10,481 nt of DNA from Hylemonella sp. UBA6679 (GTDB lineage: Bacteria > Pseudomonadota > Gammaproteobacteria > Burkholderiales > Burkholderiaceae_C). The notes below the pieces were generated by a model. It saw only the letters and a program-made list of their open reading frames with translations. It searched no databases and was not told the DNA's origin. Location: the NCBI GenBank assembly GCA_002454975.1, contig DKJZ01000110.1, forward strand, positions 1-10,481. The letters run 5' to 3'. Both the position numbers and the translations under genes were made by a program. Below, one piece after another: positions 1-6,959 of the stretch. How positions within the stretch are numbered: position 1 is the stretch's first letter; the number at the start of each line of letters is the position of its first letter.

Positions 1-13
1 ATTTTGGTTGTGA

Positions 14-205
14 TTCAACAGCCTGTCCAAGCAGACGCACGTCATTTTGTGGCAGAACATAACCCTCGCTCTGGGCATCAAGGCAGTGTTCCTGCTGATG
101 GCCATCTTTGATGACGCATCCATGTGGATGGCGGTTTTTGCAGACATGGGTGCGAGCTTGTTGGTTGTCTTCAACGGACTGCGTCTTCTCAAGGTAGCCA
201 AATGA
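14..205 (+). pseudogene. C-terminal remnant of a heavy-metal P-type ATPase (ZntA/CadA type)
   Basis: Read in frame up to the TGA at 203-205, this stretch gives about 63 residues that match the end of P1B-type Zn/Cd/Pb ATPases. It has L-S-K-Q-T-H, then W-Q-N-I-T-L-A-L-G-I-K-A-V-F, then M-W-M-A-V-F-A-D-M-G-A-S-L-L-V-V-F-N-G-L-R-L-L. In the family this is the last two membrane helices. The same frame is closed by a TGA at 11-13, and the few residues before L-S-K do not look like the family, so the copy is either 5'-truncated near base 20 or carries a frameshift or nonsense change just at the window edge. There is no start codon with a ribosome binding site inside it, so I treat it as a non-functional relic. 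A full-length ATPase would export Zn, Cd or Pb from cytoplasm to periplasm, which fits the efflux cluster next door. The sequence upstream of base 1 is needed to tell truncation from a point lesion. Confidence 0.75.
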
Positions 206-236
206 GTGCTGTTATCCGCATACCATCGAACTGCAC

Positions 237-266
237 TGACCTCAAGAATCATGAGGTCAAGGACCT
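237..266. promoter_or_regulatory. Inverted-repeat cluster upstream of czcI, candidate operator
   Basis: TGACCTCA (237-244) and TGAGGTCA (252-259) are perfect 8-bp inverted arms around a 7-bp spacer. A third half-site follows: AGGTC (254-258) and GACCT (262-266) are themselves an inverted pair around AAG. So GACCT-type half-sites lie at 238-242, 254-258 (inverted) and 262-266. The cluster sits 43 bp before the czcI start, where a metal regulator would bind. Inverted arms around a short spacer are seen with MerR-family sites, but I find no well-placed -10 hexamer for the 19-20 bp MerR promoter geometry, so the regulator class is open. It could instead be a hairpin ending the upstream ATPase transcript, though no T-run follows. 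Confidence 0.4.
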
Positions 267-308
267 GGCAAGTGGCGTTCAAAGCCTAAAGCTACTACAC
301 TATTTGGC

Positions 309-662
309 ATGAGAAAGTTCTTGGCAATCTTTTTGCTAGTTCTGTTGCCCTTGCAGTTCAGCTGGGCAGCAGTGGCTGGCTATTGCCAACATGAGGCCGG
401 TGTGACTGCCAACCACCCTGGACACCACACCCACGACCATCAAGCAGCTGACCACCACGAATCTGGCAAAGATGGCACTGCATCAACTGGGGTACACCAC
501 GACTGTGCGACATGTCATCTGGGTTGCGCAGCTGCGCTGACCAGTGATCTGAAGACGCCCACGGCGGCAACGGCTCAGGGCCATCAATCAGAATACCACG
601 TCAACCCGACTCGGGCTCATACCGAGCGGCCCGAACGGCCGCAATGGCCTAGGCTTGCCTGA
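309..662 (+). CDS. czcI: CzcI-family His/Cys-rich exported protein
   Basis: This 117-residue protein begins with a signal peptide (basic M-R-K, hydrophobic stretch to about residue 17, S-W-A-A cleavage region near 20), followed by G-Y-C-Q-H-E. The same start, P-L-Q-F-S-W-A-A then Y-C-Q-H-E, is typical of CzcI, the small protein encoded ahead of czcC in Cupriavidus-type clusters and thought to influence czc expression. The mature part has 14 histidines, several in runs at residues 36-50, and four cysteines including D-C-A-T-C-H-L-G-C at 65-73, all consistent with periplasmic metal binding. The C-terminus is Arg/Pro-rich and not obviously folded. No clear Shine-Dalgarno precedes the ATG; a TACACT hexamer at 296-301 would put transcription start almost on the start codon. 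The family assignment is fairly secure, the molecular role is not established. Confidence 0.8.
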   Translation: MRKFLAIFLLVLLPLQFSWAAVAGYCQHEAGVTANHPGHHTHDHQAADHHESGKDGTASTGVHHDCATCHLGCAAALTSDLKTPTAATAQGHQSEYHVNPTRAHTERPERPQWPRLA

Positions 663-673
663 TCGGCGAGCCT
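651..673 (+). terminator. Hairpin over the czcI stop codon, possible terminator or attenuator
   Basis: AGGCTTGCC (651-659) pairs with GGCGAGCCT (665-673) as a 9-bp stem with one G-U pair and a 5-nt loop. The czcI TGA at 660-662 falls in the loop. A pyrimidine-rich tract follows, with TTT at 678-680 and TTTTT at 691-695, but not the immediate U-run of a classical intrinsic terminator. It could partly terminate transcription after czcI, so that czcI and czcC are expressed at different levels, or protect the 3' end of a processed czcI message. Confidence 0.4.
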
Positions 674-715
674 CGGGTTTCCTCTTCCCCTTTTTCGAAT
701 CCCTTGTGCGCTGAC

Positions 716-742
716 GTGCATGACGCATTGAGCGTTGTGCAC
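716..742 (+). other. RNA hairpin in the czcI-czcC leader region
   Basis: GTGCATGACGC (716-726) can pair with GCGTTGTGCAC (732-742) around the 5-nt loop ATTGA. All 11 positions pair in RNA, two of them as G-U; as DNA, 9 of 11 positions are symmetric. A weaker 5-bp stem, GCGAC (751-755) with GTCGC (762-766), follows. The rest of the 663-810 gap shows no reading frame I would call, and ends in the good czcC ribosome binding site GGAGA at 800-804. The fact that wobble pairs keep the stem intact hints at selection on RNA rather than DNA symmetry, but this is inference. No convincing -35/-10 pair was found in the gap. Confidence 0.4.
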
Positions 743-810
743 TAAAGTCCGCGACCGTTGCGTCGCCGCTCGCTGATCTCCTTGGATGTTTTAACCATTG
801 GAGATGAGTC

Positions 811-2079
811 ATGCATTTGAATGAAAAAAGAACAGCTCCATTTAGATTGGTGCTGTCGATCATTGCCATGAGTTGTGGGGTCCTTAGTGCCCACGCGCAA
901 GACAATACCGCCGCAACGACTACTGGCGCAGCGTCATTGAAGGAAGTTTTCGAGACAGCCTGGCAAAGGCAACCCGAGGCACGCGCACTTCAATCGCGCC
1001 GTGACGCCGCGCAAGCCCAAGCCAAAGTCGCTGGGCTGCTCTCGCCGGAGGCACCCTCACTGGAAATCAGTCAGCGATCCGACCAGGCGACCGGAAACAA
1101 CGGTGTGCGAGAAACCGAGGTCGGTATTGCGGTTCCGCTCTGGCTGCCCGGGCAGCGTACGGCCAGCGCCGAATTGGCTCAGGCTGAAATCTCATTTGTT
1201 GAGCGCCGAGTCCTTGCCTCCCAGTTGCGGCTGGCCTCTTCAGTCAGGGACGCTTGGTGGAGCTGGCAACGTGCTCAGGTCGATGCAGAGCTGGCGCGCG
1301 AGCAGTTGACCAATGCCAGACGACTGGCCGCTGACGTTGCCAAGCGAACACAGGCAGGTGACCTAGCACGGTCAGACCAGCACCAGGCAGAAGGCGCTGT
1401 GGCTGCGGCTGAAGCGCTTGCCGCTCAGGCGCAGGCTGCATCAGCCGTTGCGTCTGCGCAGCTTGCTGCGCTCATGGGTGGGGTCGCTGCACCCGAACCG
1501 ATCCACAACGGAACAGGTGAACCGTCACCTGTTCCGTCTCAAACTGCCAGTCATCCGCTGCTCGCAGAGTTGGAAGACCGCATCGCTGTTGCCGAGCGCA
1601 CGGCCAATCTGATCAACACCCAAAAGCGCGCCAACCCCGAACTGACGCTCGCAACCACGAGAGACCGAGGAGCTTTTGGAGAGCGGTACGGTCAGACTGT
1701 GCTTATCGGCGTTCGGGTTCCCTTTGGCGCAGGCCCCAGGTATGACGCTCGTGTCGCGACAGCACAGGCCGAAGCGATTGAGGTGCAGTCTCAACTCACC
1801 CTCGAGAGGGACCGCATTCAAGCCGATCAGCGTGGAGCTGCGTCACGCGTGGAGGCCGCTCGCACACAACTCGACGCCGCCCAGCGAAGGGCTAGGCTGG
1901 CCAGAGAGTCACGTGGCTTTTTTGACAAGTCATTCAGGCTTGGAGAAACCGATCTGCCAACCCGCTTGCGCATCGAGGCTGAGGCCGTCGAAGCAGAACG
2001 CCAAGAGGCTCGCAGCCGAATCGATCTGGCCAGCGCCATCTCAGCGTGGCGGCAGTCCTTGGGCTTGCTGCCCCAGTGA
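811..2079 (+). CDS. czcC: Outer-membrane channel of metal efflux system (TolC/CzcC family)
   Basis: This 422-residue protein is the likely outer-membrane component of the tripartite metal pump, forming the exit duct used by CzcB and CzcA. A signal peptide ends near A-H-A at residue 29. There is no proper lipobox, so it is probably not a lipoprotein. Two repeats of the outer-membrane efflux protein fold are visible: residues ~40-215, with L-W-L-P-G-Q-R and an Ala/Gln-rich coiled coil, and residues ~245-420, with V-P-F-G-A-G-P and a second long coiled coil. A short G/P/S-rich linker joins them. The length is usual for CzcC. The start is fixed by GGAGA at 800-804 and the signal peptide. The next gene starts 32 bp downstream, so it heads the czcC-x-B-A operon. 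The linker codons contain a perfect 13-bp inverted repeat, listed separately. Confidence 0.88.
   Translation: MHLNEKRTAPFRLVLSIIAMSCGVLSAHAQDNTAATTTGAASLKEVFETAWQRQPEARALQSRRDAAQAQAKVAGLLSPEAPSLEISQRSDQATGNNGVRETEVGIAVPLWLPGQRTASAELAQAEISFVERRVLASQLRLASSVRDAWWSWQRAQVDAELAREQLTNARRLAADVAKRTQAGDLARSDQHQAEGAVAAAEALAAQAQAASAVASAQLAALMGGVAAPEPIHNGTGEPSPVPSQTASHPLLAELEDRIAVAERTANLINTQKRANPELTLATTRDRGAFGERYGQTVLIGVRVPFGAGPRYDARVATAQAEAIEVQSQLTLERDRIQADQRGAASRVEAARTQLDAAQRRARLARESRGFFDKSFRLGETDLPTRLRIEAEAVEAERQEARSRIDLASAISAWRQSLGLLPQ
1508..1537 (+). repeat. Perfect 13-bp inverted repeat inside czcC
   Basis: ACGGAACAGGTGA (1508-1520) and TCACCTGTTCCGT (1525-1537) are exact reverse complements separated by the tetranucleotide ACCG. 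In the mRNA this is a long perfect stem with a 4-nt loop. It lies in codons ~233-243, which encode the N-G-T-G-E-P-S-P-V-P-S-Q linker between the two halves of the channel protein, where amino-acid constraint should be low. No T-run follows, so it is not a standard terminator. Confidence 0.75.
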
Positions 2080-2111
2080 CGTTGACGCCCCGCAAAAACT
2101 CAAGGAACACC

Positions 2112-2648
2112 ATGAAGCTCATTCACTCAACAGCGGCCACTCTTTTGGCACTGTTACTTACCCTGTTTATCCCATTGGCTATCGCAGGCCCTGGACACGA
2201 CCATGGCGACACAGCCCCGCAAGCCACAGGTTCCGCGCTGCCTCGCTTCACTGCAGTCTCAGAGGATCTGGAACTGGTCGGTATCGTCAATCGGAAGCTG
2301 ATCACGCTTTATCTGGACCGCTTTAAAGACAACAGCCCGGTCAACGACGCCCAAATCGAAATTGATATCGCTGGCAGCAAATACCAAGCGCAAAAGCATG
2401 CCGATGGCGAATACGAGGTCACTCTTAAAGAACCGCTTAAACCTGGCGTGATGGCAATCACCGCAACGATCAACACGGGCGAACTGATCGATTTGCTTGC
2501 CACCGAATTTGATTTACACGCAGATGCAGATGCGCCAGGCATCCGCGATGCATGGAAAGCTATCGCCATGTGGATCGGTGCTGGTTTGCTGGCACTGATA
2601 GCGCTGGGCGCGATCGTCCGCTTTCGTCACCAAGCTCGTCGCGCATAA
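2112..2648 (+). CDS. Membrane-anchored periplasmic Ig-like accessory protein of the efflux operon
   Basis: This 178-residue protein has a signal sequence ending about A25, then G-P-G-H-D-H-G-D (residues 26-33). A beta-rich domain follows (about 44-140) with L-P-R-F-T-A, V-N-R-K-L-I-T-L-Y-L-D-R-F, V-N-D-A-Q-I-E-I-D-I and P-G-V-M-A-I-T-A-T-I. A C-terminal transmembrane helix (about 150-169) and an Arg-rich cytoplasmic tail complete it. The middle resembles the Ig-like segment (FixH/CopC-type fold) that I recall as an N-terminal extension of some RND adaptor proteins; here it is a separate gene directly before czcB. I chose the ATG at 2112 because AAGGAA lies at 2101-2106 and the signal peptide begins there; the frame is open to an earlier ATG at 2046, inside czcC. 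It likely sits in the inner membrane facing the periplasm and may bind or hand metal to the pump. The function is inferred only from context and the HDH motif. Confidence 0.75.
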   Translation: MKLIHSTAATLLALLLTLFIPLAIAGPGHDHGDTAPQATGSALPRFTAVSEDLELVGIVNRKLITLYLDRFKDNSPVNDAQIEIDIAGSKYQAQKHADGEYEVTLKEPLKPGVMAITATINTGELIDLLATEFDLHADADAPGIRDAWKAIAMWIGAGLLALIALGAIVRFRHQARRA

Positions 2649-2660
2649 GGGGGAATCCAC

Positions 2661-3791
2661 ATGAAACTCAAAAACACTTCGAACAAACTCCGCTGGCTGG
2701 CGCTCTGCACAACTTTGAGCCTCGCAAGCGCAGGAATGCCGTCTTTCGCTGGTGAAGGTCATGACCACGGCGCGGCGCCTGCACTAGCAAACGCAAATGG
2801 TCCGCAGCGTATGGCCGATGGCAGCGTATTTCTTCCCAAACCAGCCCAGCGACAACTGAATGTGAGAACACTGGCAGTGGAAGTTGCCGACGTGCCGCGC
2901 TCATTCGAACTCAATGGCCGGGTGCTGATGGACCCCAATGCGGGCGGAAAGGTGCAGCCGATTAACGCCGGACGGATTGAACCGGGTCCCAAGGGATTGC
3001 CCAGTGCGGGACAAGCAGTGACAAAGGGCGATGTGCTGGCCTATGTGGTTCCGGCGGTGGCACCACTAGAGAGGGCCAGCCAGTCGGCTCAATTGGCCGA
3101 GTTGCGTGCTGCCAAGTCCCTGGCCGAAAAGCGACTTGCGCGCTTGCGGGAGTTGTCTGACACAGTCCCACGCAAGGATATTGAGGCCTCTGAGAGTGAG
3201 GTGGTGAGTTTGACTGACCGAATTGCCGCCCTTGGCGGTGGGCTGGCCAGTCGCGAAGCTCTCCTAGCCCCGGTCTCAGGGGTCATTGCATCTGCCCAGG
3301 CGGTCACGGGTCAGGTCGTAGACGCGCGTGAACTGATCTTTGAAATCATAGACCCCCGACGCTTGCGGATCGAAGCCTTGGCATTTGACGGGACCTTGGC
3401 CAACAACATTGGTGGTGCGTCGCTAGCAGTCGGTGAGCAGCATGTTCCTTTAAGCTTCATCGGCGCGGCGCGCAGCTTGCGTGAACAGGCATTGCCCCTG
3501 AACTTTCAGGCACAAAACCCACAAGCCCTGGGCCTGGCTGTAGGGCAGCCTGTGAAAGTCTACGTGCAGTCCAAGCAAAAGACTTCGGGCATCCCTGTGC
3601 CCCTGTCGTCGCTCATGAAAAACGCTGCCAACCAAACGGTGGTCTGGGTCAAGACGGCTCCCGAGAAGTTTGAGCCCCGTACAGTGACTTTTGAGCCTCT
3701 GGATGGCACGCGAGTGGTCGTGACCTCCGGCCTGAAATCAGGTGATCGTGTGGCCACTCAAGGGGCCACTCTGATCAATCAGATTCGCTAA
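2661..3791 (+). CDS. czcB: Periplasmic adaptor subunit of metal RND efflux pump (CzcB-like)
   Basis: This 376-residue membrane-fusion protein would bridge CzcA and CzcC and may deliver periplasmic metal. A signal peptide ends near S-F-A at residue 30. It is followed by G-E-G-H-D-H-G, a His-rich head that echoes the one in the preceding gene. The usual adaptor order is visible. The first half of the barrel-sandwich (lipoyl-like) domain is at ~95-130 and includes G-R-I-E-P-G-P-K-G-L and V-T-K-G-D-V-L-A-Y-V. A short alpha-hairpin rich in A/L/E/R follows at ~138-195. The second lipoyl half, L-L-A-P-V-S-G-V-I-A, is at ~200-232. The beta-barrel and membrane-proximal domains run to the end, including V-P-L-S-S-L and T-S-G-L-K-S-G-D-R-V. 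The start has GGGGGA at 2649-2654 and lies 12 bp after the previous stop; czcA begins 12 bp downstream with GGGAG. It is shorter than the Cupriavidus CzcB I recall, so its metal is not fixed by name. Confidence 0.88.
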   Translation: MKLKNTSNKLRWLALCTTLSLASAGMPSFAGEGHDHGAAPALANANGPQRMADGSVFLPKPAQRQLNVRTLAVEVADVPRSFELNGRVLMDPNAGGKVQPINAGRIEPGPKGLPSAGQAVTKGDVLAYVVPAVAPLERASQSAQLAELRAAKSLAEKRLARLRELSDTVPRKDIEASESEVVSLTDRIAALGGGLASREALLAPVSGVIASAQAVTGQVVDARELIFEIIDPRRLRIEALAFDGTLANNIGGASLAVGEQHVPLSFIGAARSLREQALPLNFQAQNPQALGLAVGQPVKVYVQSKQKTSGIPVPLSSLMKNAANQTVVWVKTAPEKFEPRTVTFEPLDGTRVVVTSGLKSGDRVATQGATLINQIR

Positions 3792-3803
3792 GGGAGCCAC
3801 AAC

Positions 3804-6800
3804 ATGTTCAAGTGGCTTCTCGAAAACAGTCTGGCCAATCGCTTACTGGTGCTCATTGCCGGTGCTGTGCTGATGGGCTACGGGGCATTTACCCTGACCC
3901 GAACTCCTGTGGATGTCTTCCCCGACCTTAACAAGCCCACAGTCACGATCATGACCGAGGCAGGAGGGATGGCAGCCGAGGAAGTGGAGCAAGTGATCAC
4001 CTTCCCGCTGGAAACAGCGATGAACGGATTACCAGGGGTGGAGTCCATCCGCTCCACCTCATCGGCTGGCTTGTCCTTCCTATATGTGACCTTCAATTGG
4101 GACACCGAAATTTTCCGGGCTCGTCAACTGGTGTCTGAGCGACTCTCCGCCATGGATCAGGGATTGCCTGCGAACGTCACGCCTCGAATGGGTCCGATCA
4201 GTTCCATCATGGGAGAAATCATGCAGATCGCTATCCCAGTCGATCCACAAAAGATTTCACCAATGGCAGTTCGCGAATACGCCGACTGGGTTCTGCGTCC
4301 CCGGTTGATGTCCATCCCGGGCGTCGCGCAGATCATTCCCATCGGTGGCGAAGTCCGACAGTTTCAAGTGCAGCCCAGCACAGCGCGCATGTCTGACCTT
4401 GGCATCTCGCTGGACCAGTTGGAAGCCGCGCTACGCAGCTTCTCGGCCAACACGTCAGGGGGCTTTCTTGAACTCAATGGTCGCGAGTACCTCATCCGCA
4501 ACCTGGGGCGAACCTCCCGGCTTGATGACTTGCGAAATTTGGCGATCGCCGCCAAAAACGGGCAACCCATTTTGCTCAGGCAAATCGCGGAGGTGACCTT
4601 TGCCCCAGCCATCAAGCGTGGTGATGCGGGATTCGAGGGCAAACCAGCTGTCATCCTGGGGGTTCAAAAGCAGCCTACTGCAGACACCACCAAACTTACC
4701 CAGTCCATTGAAGAGGCGATCGTCGGCCTGAAGGCATCGTTGCCTGAAGGGATGGAAGCTCCTCGCGTCACGTTCCGTCAGGCCAGCTTCATCGAGGCGT
4801 CAATCTCGACGCTGCAAGGCAAGCTGATAGGCGCGTCGGTATTTGTGGCGGCGATTCTGTTCTTTTTCCTGGGAACAGTTCGCCCGACTATCATCGCGCT
4901 CACCGCCATTCCGGTGTCGATTTTCATTACAGCGCTGGTGTTCAAGTATTTCGGCCTGTCGATCAACACGATGACTCTGGGGGGCTTGGCGATCGCGATC
5001 GGCGGTCTGGTGGACGATGCCGTGGTGGATGTGGAAAACATCCTGCGACGCTTGAAAGAAGACCGTTCCAAGGATGCCAATAACCGTCTGCCCTTGCTGC
5101 AACTCGTGGCCAAGGCGTCTATGGAGGTTCGCTCCGCCATCCTCTACGCGACCGTCATCATCGTGCTGGTGTTTCTGCCGCTGTTTGCGCTTCCGGGCTT
5201 GGAGGGCAAGCTGTTTATGCCACTGGGCATCGCCTTCATCGTCTCCACGCTGGCCTCATTGCTGGTGTCGGTCACGGTGACGCCAGTGCTGAGCTACTAC
5301 TTGCTGCCCCGAATGAGAAATCTGGACCATGGCGACACCAAGGTCCTGGCGTGGCTCAAAAATCGGTACAAGAGTGGGCTTCAACTGGTTCTGGACAAGC
5401 CTCGCGCAGCCCTGGCCAGCGCCGGTGCCGCCGTGGTCTTGGCGGCTGTTGCGGTCCCCTTCTTCCCCACCACATTCCTGCCCCCTTTCAATGAGGGCAC
5501 GCTTCTGGTGGGCTTGCGTCTCAACCCGGGCGTCACCCTGACGGAGTCGTCAGCCCTGGCTCGCCAGGCCGAAATTCTGGTCAAACAGGTGCCTGAAGTT
5601 GTTCATGTGGGTCGACGCAGTGGGCGCGCTGAGTTGGATGAGCACGCCGAAGGCGTCCATGTCAGCGAGTTGGACGTGGGCATCAAGCCCGCCGGACAGT
5701 TGACCCGCTCGATGGACGAAGTCCGGGCGGACATCCGCGCGCGTCTGGTCAACTTGCCTGCATCCATTGAAGTGGGGCAACCGATCTCTCACCGGATTGA
5801 TCACATGCTTTCTGGAGTTCGATCTCAAATCGCCATCAAGATCTTTGGCGAAGACCTAGATGTGCTCCGGGGCCAGGCGGATGCACTGAGATCCCGTCTG
5901 GCCAACATACAGGGCATTGCGGACTTGCAAATCGAAAAACAGGTCCTGGCACCCCAGATCAAGGTTCGGGTGGACTATGCGGCTGCGTCTCAATATGGCT
6001 TGTCCGGCTCGCAAGTGCTTTCCACGCTGCAATCGCTGGTCGAAGGTGAAAGGGTCACCCAGATCATGGAAGGCGGACGACGGTTTGCACTGGTCGTGCG
6101 GTTGCCTGAGTCTGCACGCTCGCTCGAAGGTCTGGGACAGATGCTGATTGAGACCCCTTCTGGCAGGGTACCACTGTCCAAGATCGCCTTGATTGAGGAT
6201 GCCGATGGCCCCAACCAGATCAGCCGCGACAACGGCAAGCGTCGAATCGTGATCTCTGCTAACGCCTCAGGTCGTCCGCTGTCGGAGGTCATTGTCGACA
6301 TCCGCAAAGTCGTCTCTGAATCGCGCTTGCCCGAGGGCTACTTCATCACTCTGGGCGGGCAGTTCCAAGCGCAAGAGGAGGCCTCTCGGCTGATCGCACT
6401 GCTGTCCGTGATCTCCGTGGTTTTGATGTTTGTGGTGCTTTACAGCCGCTACAAGTCCGTCGTGCTCTCCGGGCTGATCATGGTGAATATTCCGCTGGCA
6501 CTGGTAGGCGCTGTGCTGGGCTTGTGGCTGTCTGGGCAACCCCTGTCGGTTGCAGCACTGATTGGCTTCATCACACTGGCTGGAATTTCCGTGCGTAACG
6601 GAATCCTGAAGGTGAGCCACTACATCAACCTCATGCGCTTTGAAGGAGAGACCTTCAACACGCAAATGATCCTGCGGGGATCACTGGAGCGCTTGAGCCC
6701 GGTCTTGATGACCGCTTTGGTGACCGCTTTCGCTCTGGCGCCCTTGCTTTTCGAAGCTGAGCGTCCAGGCACGGAGGTCTTGCATCCGGTAGCGGTGGTA

Positions 6801-6923
6801 ATTTTTTCCGGGTTGATCAGTTCCACCCTGCTGGACACATTCCTCACACCCGCCATGTTCTGGCTGTTTGGCCGAAAGCCTGCTCAAGCGCTTTTAGAGC
6901 AAAAGGACGCCGAGGCGTTTTGA
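3804..6923 (+). CDS. czcA: Heavy-metal RND efflux pump, inner-membrane subunit (CzcA/CusA family)
   Basis: This 1039-residue protein is the proton-driven pump of the system, of full family length. TM1 (about 12-30) is followed by V-D-V-F-P-D-L-N-K-P, the hallmark of HME-RND proteins. Next come a large periplasmic loop to ~335, TM2-6 around 335-500, a second periplasmic loop at ~560-865 and the last helices at ~870-1020. The TM4 proton-path motif reads A-I-G-G-L-V-D-D-A-V-V-D-V-E-N at 398-412. By alignment in my head with CzcA's DFG...DGA...VEN, the first Asp is Ala398, while Asp404 and Glu411 are kept, and extra acids Asp405 and Asp409 appear. This is neither the CzcA nor exactly the CusA/SilA (D-A-A...I-E-N) version. 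It resembles the NrsA-like subgroup as I recall it. Substrate (Zn/Cd/Co, Ni or Cu/Ag) is therefore open. The start has GGGAG 6 bp upstream. Confidence 0.9.
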   Translation: MFKWLLENSLANRLLVLIAGAVLMGYGAFTLTRTPVDVFPDLNKPTVTIMTEAGGMAAEEVEQVITFPLETAMNGLPGVESIRSTSSAGLSFLYVTFNWDTEIFRARQLVSERLSAMDQGLPANVTPRMGPISSIMGEIMQIAIPVDPQKISPMAVREYADWVLRPRLMSIPGVAQIIPIGGEVRQFQVQPSTARMSDLGISLDQLEAALRSFSANTSGGFLELNGREYLIRNLGRTSRLDDLRNLAIAAKNGQPILLRQIAEVTFAPAIKRGDAGFEGKPAVILGVQKQPTADTTKLTQSIEEAIVGLKASLPEGMEAPRVTFRQASFIEASISTLQGKLIGASVFVAAILFFFLGTVRPTIIALTAIPVSIFITALVFKYFGLSINTMTLGGLAIAIGGLVDDAVVDVENILRRLKEDRSKDANNRLPLLQLVAKASMEVRSAILYATVIIVLVFLPLFALPGLEGKLFMPLGIAFIVSTLASLLVSVTVTPVLSYYLLPRMRNLDHGDTKVLAWLKNRYKSGLQLVLDKPRAALASAGAAVVLAAVAVPFFPTTFLPPFNEGTLLVGLRLNPGVTLTESSALARQAEILVKQVPEVVHVGRRSGRAELDEHAEGVHVSELDVGIKPAGQLTRSMDEVRADIRARLVNLPASIEVGQPISHRIDHMLSGVRSQIAIKIFGEDLDVLRGQADALRSRLANIQGIADLQIEKQVLAPQIKVRVDYAAASQYGLSGSQVLSTLQSLVEGERVTQIMEGGRRFALVVRLPESARSLEGLGQMLIETPSGRVPLSKIALIEDADGPNQISRDNGKRRIVISANASGRPLSEVIVDIRKVVSESRLPEGYFITLGGQFQAQEEASRLIALLSVISVVLMFVVLYSRYKSVVLSGLIMVNIPLALVGAVLGLWLSGQPLSVAALIGFITLAGISVRNGILKVSHYINLMRFEGETFNTQMILRGSLERLSPVLMTALVTAFALAPLLFEAERPGTEVLHPVAVVIFSGLISSTLLDTFLTPAMFWLFGRKPAQALLEQKDAEAF

Positions 6924-6959
6924 CATTGTTTTGATTGACTCACACAAAAAGGAACTCCT

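Noticed and set aside
124..312. A 62-codon frame between the ATPase remnant and czcI
   Set aside because: It overlaps the ATPase remnant and the czcI regulatory region, and the product looks like no protein family.
2046..2111. Upstream ATG for the Ig-like protein, inside czcC
   Set aside because: It would put 22 extra residues before a clear signal peptide; the ATG at 2112 has its own AAGGAA.
1676..2326. A 216-codon + strand frame spanning the end of czcC and the next gene
   Set aside because: It overlaps two well-supported genes in another frame, has low-complexity basic/Pro/Ser composition and no ribosome binding site.
4541..5003. GGCGATCGCC (4541-4550) and GATCGCGATC (4991-5000) palindromes, similar to the cyanobacterial HIP1 octamer
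   Set aside because: Both fall in conserved coding sequence of a GC-rich gene and are too few to suggest a genome-wide repeat.
6709..6730. TGACCGCTTT repeated twice, 12 bp apart
   Set aside because: It lies in the czcA coding sequence for T-A-L-V-T-A-F-A and is explained by repeated amino acids and codons.
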